Part shown: positions 60,241-64,000 of the stretch, piece after piece
Layout: each line of letters opens with the position of its first letter
How positions within the stretch are numbered: the first letter of the stretch is position 1
Assembly: GCF_046630445.1 (NCBI RefSeq)
Contig: NC_092333.1
Coordinates: forward strand, 714,131,001 to 714,195,000
DNA: 64,000 nt
DNA from: Rutidosis leptorrhynchoides
Taxonomy: Eukaryota; Streptophyta; Magnoliopsida; Asterales; Asteraceae
Reading direction: 5' to 3'
The notes under the pieces: generated by a model
Seen by the model: the letters and a program-made list of their open reading frames with translations, nothing else
What the model was told of the DNA's origin: nothing
Database searches by the model: none
Program-made: the position numbers and the translations under genes

Positions 60241-62353
60241 TGTAACGTCCTCCCAATAGGGTCTGGAAGGAACGTCACTAATATCAAAACATACCAACAT
60301 ATTATAAATAACGAGAACAATACTAAATGATGAATTTAACTTTAATGAGTACGCAGCGGAAAATGAAATGTCGTTACAATGACAGGAATAACAATAACGT
60401 AAATGTTCACATGCAGAAGTAATAAATGCGATATCTCTTGGTCCTATGTCCAAGTAGCATCACATAAGCAGTAAGTATAAGAGCTTGAATCAAACACCAC
60501 CTGAGACAAAACATGCTAAAGTGTCAACCAAAAAGGTTGTGTGAAGTTCATAGGTTTAACAAAAAGTTTGACCGTTGTTTTAGACCACAAGATTTAATTT
60601 GTAAAGTTGATCTCCTGCAGGATCAAAAAGTTATGCCAAAGCGTGATATTTAGACTAAACGTTCAAGTTTGCCCCATGACAAGTTGTGTCTGTCCTTGTC
60701 GGTTTAATTTCATTATCAAGTAATACAAAGACTTAGTCAAATGTATCGGGGACGTTACTCCCGATAGGCCTACCCCCAATAATTAAGCATGCAGCAACAA
60801 TTAAAAATATCACTGTAGGGACTTAGTCGGACATAGCTGGGTATAGCATAGTTTAACAGTTTGGTACTTGTGTCTAAATTGTAAAAAGTAAAAACAGCAT
60901 GTGTCTCACCCCAAGTAAAGTAAGTAAGTTTGCTAGCAATAAAGAGGGGCTATGAATTCACCTTAGTAAGTAGAGAGAGAGTTATTCCTCGGAATAAAGA
61001 GTTGAACGAGTGAGCAGGAAAGTCAACCTATTGACATTTAAGAGTAGTTAAGTGTTTTGCCCATGTTTAAGTTTAAGTATGTGTTTGTTTTACTAAGTTT
61101 CTATTCCTAGTAAGTTACTATTTTTATAAAGTTTCTATTTTTAGAAAGTTTCTTATTTTACTAAGTTTCTATGACTAGAGAGTTTCTACTTTTATCAGTG
61201 TTTTCCATTTTAGGATACTTGCCGTATTAGATAAGTTTCCAATCACCCCTTTCCCTTCGAATGGTTAATTTAGATCTAGGGTCTTGAGCCATAGGACCCT
61301 TTAAATCAGAAATCCAAACCCTCTGCCTAGAATCTCATAGAAACCATTCGTCAAGAAAGTTCAAAGATCTATACATCTCTAATACATATCCCAAAATGTT
61401 TTTATGTTACAATATAAGTAGTAGGTTATAGGTGCTAGTAATAGTAATAGTGTATACATGTTATTTATTTTATTTTTAATTGCATATAATTTATAACATT
61501 ATTTACATGTTTCGGTAAAAATAATAACCGAAGTAAAAAGTAAAAAGTAAAAAGTAAAAAAAATAAAAGTAAGAAAAGAATACTTACTAGTAGTAATTCT
61601 TCAAAGAGAGAATGAGAGAAATTTTGGTGTGAGTTTGAATGAGAAATGAGGGGTATTTATACTTGAAAAAATTAGGTAAAAAGAATAAAATAATTAAAAG
61701 AAAAAGAAATATTTTAATTCTTAATGGGATTTTAAAATTAAAAAGTATTAAATGTTAGGTCATGGGATAATGCACAAAATAAAATAATAAAAGTAGTTTT
61801 ACATTACAATTTTTAATTAAAAAGTAATTTATTTATTTATTTATTTATTTATTTTTTTCATTTATTTTAAGGATTTTTTTTATATAAATAAACAAATTGA
61901 TTTAATGCTTTTCCAAGAATATTTATCAATAATATTTTATTTTATTTTATTTTATTTTTTTTATTTAATTAATAAATACAAATTTTGCATAAAAATAATA
62001 AATAATTCGGTATTTTGTATTTTTAATAATAATTATGATTTTAATTATTAAACTATAGTTTTAGTAAGTTTGTAAATATTATTACATTTATATATAATTA
62101 GATTTATTATATAGTTAAATATATAATACATTAACTAAATAATAAAAGTGATACAAAGTTTATATACTTAGTTAAATTATATCAAATTATATAAATTAAT
62201 AATATATTATTTATTTAAGCGTACATTGTTGACTAAAAATTACTATTCGGTCAATATTTAATTGTATATAACAACCCTTAATACATGTAGTCAGACATAT
62301 AACCCTAGAGTTAATTCAGTAAATTTAGAAGTCGAAAAGTGAGGGTTGTTACA
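60241..62353 (-). repeat. Gypsy-3 3' LTR
   Basis: 2,113 bp, TGTAACGTCC at the left and GGGTTGTTACA at the right. AT-rich with GTAAAAA repeats (about 61,533-61,562) and ATTT repeats (about 61,824-61,856). No gene inside. Confidence 0.9.
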
Positions 62354-62389
62354 GTACCTCCCCGTTAATAAAAACTTCGTCCCGAAATT

Positions 62390-64000
62390 TTAGGTAGACT
62401 TCTCGGATGCATCAGCAGTTGAGAAGAGATGGGGATATTTCTGTTTCATTTGGTCTTCACGTTCCCAGGTATACTCGGGGCCACGTCGTGAATTCCAACG
62501 GATCTTAACAATAGGTATGGTGCTTTGTTTTAAGCGTTTAGAAGATCGGTCCATGACTTCTACGGGTTCTTCTATGAAGTGCATTTTATCATCAATGCGA
62601 ATGTCATCCAAAGGAATAACGAGAGTGTCATCAGCGAGACACTTTTTAAGATTCGAGACATGAAATACGTTGTGTACGCTGCTAAGTTCAGCGGGTAATT
62701 CTAATCGATAAGCCACGGGTCCGATCCTTTCAGTAATCTTGAAGGGTCCAACAAAACGCGGACTTAGTTTGCTTCGTTTACCAAAACGAATGACGCCTTT
62801 CCAAGGGGATACTTTCAACATGACTTTGTCACCAACTTGGAATTCCAAATCTTTCCGACCTTTATTAGCATAGCTCTTCTGTCGGCTGCGGGCAGTTTCT
62901 ATTCGTTTCTTAATCTGAACTATCTTTTCGGTTGTCTCGTGTATGATTTCAGGACCAGTTAACTGTCTGTCCTCTAATTCATCCCAGTACAGTGGGGATC
63001 TACATTTTCGTCTGTATAAGGCCTCAAAAGGTGCATCCTTAATACTTGAGTGGTAACTATTATTGTAAGAGAATTCAACCAAAGGCAAATGTCTATCCCA
63101 GCCTTTGCCGAAGTCGATTACACAAGCGCGAAGCATATCTTCCAATGTTTGAATGGTTCGTTCACTTTGACCATCGGTTAGCGGATGATAAGCAGTACTC
63201 ATGTCTAGTTGAGTTCCAAGAGCAGTTTGTAAGGATTTCCAGAATCTGGAAGTGAATCTACTGTCGCGATCGGATATGATTGATATAGGAACACCATGAC
63301 GAGAGACAATTTCTTTGATATACAGTTGTGACAATCTCTCCATCTTGTCGGTCTCCTTGATCGGTAAAAAATGAGCAGATTTAGTAACACGATCTACTAT
63401 GACCCATATAGTATCATTGCCACTAGAAGTCTTGGGCAATTTAGTAATATAGTCCATAGCGATACATTCCCACTTCCACTGCGGAATATCGGGTTGTGTC
63501 AACAGACCATAAGGCTTTTGATGTTCAGCCTTGACTTTCAAACAAGTGAGACACTTACTAACATAAGTAGCAATGTCGGCTTTCATATTAGGCCACCAGT
63601 AGAATTCCTTCACATCGTGGTACATCTTACTGGAACCCGGATGAATAGAATACCTAGTCTTATGCGCTTCATCCAAGACTAGTTCACGAAGATTACCGAA
63701 GCGAGGAACCCAAATTATGTTGCCAAAGTACCGTGTACCATTAGCTTTCACTTAGAGTTGGTTCTCAAAACCGATAGGTCCTTCACCTTCGATAAGTGTT
63801 GGTTTAATAGCTTCCAGTTGAGCTTCGCAGATTCGTGATATAAGATTTGATTTGATTTTCAGGTTTAAGGCACGAACACATTTAACATCGTCTTTTCGAC
63901 TAAGGGCATCAGCAACTACGTTTGCCTTGCCAGGATGATATTCCATCTTACAGTCATAATCGTTCAATAACTCGAGCCATCGGCTTTGCCTCATATTCAG
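62390..64000 (-). pseudogene. Gypsy-3 pol, C-terminal part
   Basis: 453-codon open stretch (62,390-63,751) with the integrase zinc region ([22 protein letters not shown]), catalytic core ([32 protein letters not shown]), [19 protein letters not shown] and chromodomain-like tail. It is preceded by the RNase H end ([17 protein letters not shown]). The protein differs from Gypsy-1 and -2 but belongs to the same clade. Partial, with one break seen. Confidence 0.9.

Larger units (their letters stand above)
60241..64000 (-). mobile_element. Gypsy-3: Tekay-like retrotransposon nested in Gypsy-2 gag, cut by window edge
   Basis: 3' LTR plus integrase and RNase H end of pol on the minus strand; the rest is outside. 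LTR ends TGTAAC..GTTACA. GTGAA at 60,236-60,240 is the expected left 5-bp target duplication; its partner would be outside the window. One break is visible in the portion seen. Confidence 0.9.

Noticed and set aside
59191-60453. 420-codon frame running from Gypsy-3 LTR into Gypsy-2 gag
   Set aside because: It crosses the nested insertion border; the first ~70 residues are LTR sequence. A chance fusion, not a gene.

Overview
Organism and content. The window reads as a repeat-rich plant nuclear locus with no ordinary host gene of its own. It holds (i) a fossil cluster of endogenous pararetrovirus (Caulimoviridae) DNA at 1-18,699 and 32,030-52,466, and (ii) three Ty3/Gypsy LTR retrotransposons that look like the Tekay/Del chromovirus clade (18,700-32,029 plus strand; 52,467 to at least 60,240 minus strand; 60,241 to the right edge, minus strand). 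The Gypsy proteins resemble, from memory, those common in sunflower-family (Asteraceae) genomes, so an Asteraceae host is a reasonable but unproven guess.

Virus cluster. Two kinds of unit occur, named A and B here. A units (A1 and A2 minus; A3 and A4 plus; A6 minus; A7 plus) carry a 30K-type movement protein (MP), four small ORFs (called ORF103, ORF89, ORF138 and ORF80 after their usual lengths) and an ORF VI with the caulimovirus transactivator/viroplasmin domain. B units (B1 and B2, tandem, plus strand) carry a coat protein (CP) with a CCHC knuckle, a protease-reverse transcriptase-RNase H polyprotein (pol), and a short last ORF whose N-terminus resembles that of ORF VI. No A unit has CP or pol, and no B unit has MP or the transactivator domain. 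The A repeat period is 4,647 bp (MP start to MP start, A1 to A2). The B period is 4,331 bp, or about 4.6 kb if the promoter segment lost at the B1/B2 join is allowed for. A and B share a nearly identical intergenic region and leader: repeated CAATAATGTAA motifs, TATAAAA, AATAAA, a threefold 36-39 nt leader repeat, a tRNA-Met primer-binding site (PBS), a candidate splice donor, and a polypurine tract inside the last ORF. This is what a two-component (bipartite) pararetrovirus genome would look like, and it is the main finding.

Layout. 1-3,805 A1(-); 3,806-8,083 A2(-), head-to-head with A3(+) at about 8,084-8,092; 8,193-12,838 A3(+); 12,839-13,598 a solo intergenic/leader fragment; 13,599-18,206 A4(+); 18,207-18,699 another fragment; 18,700-32,029 Gypsy-1; 32,030-36,559 A6(-), head-to-head with B1(+) at about 36,560; B1 to 40,863; B2 to 45,193; 45,194-46,990 fragments, including a piece of A-type ORF VI; 46,991-51,587 A7(+); 51,588-52,466 fragments; then Gypsy-2, with Gypsy-3 nested in its gag. 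Most units are broken. Two MP genes (A6, A7), many small ORFs and the RT-RNase H part of B2 still look open.

Gypsy-1 is unusual in carrying two extra ORFs between its PBS and gag: a Glu-rich repeat protein and an F-box protein of the At1g67623/At2g35280-like plant family, apparently captured host sequence. The inferred order of events is virus array first, then Gypsy-1 and Gypsy-2 landing in viral intergenic regions, then Gypsy-3 into Gypsy-2.
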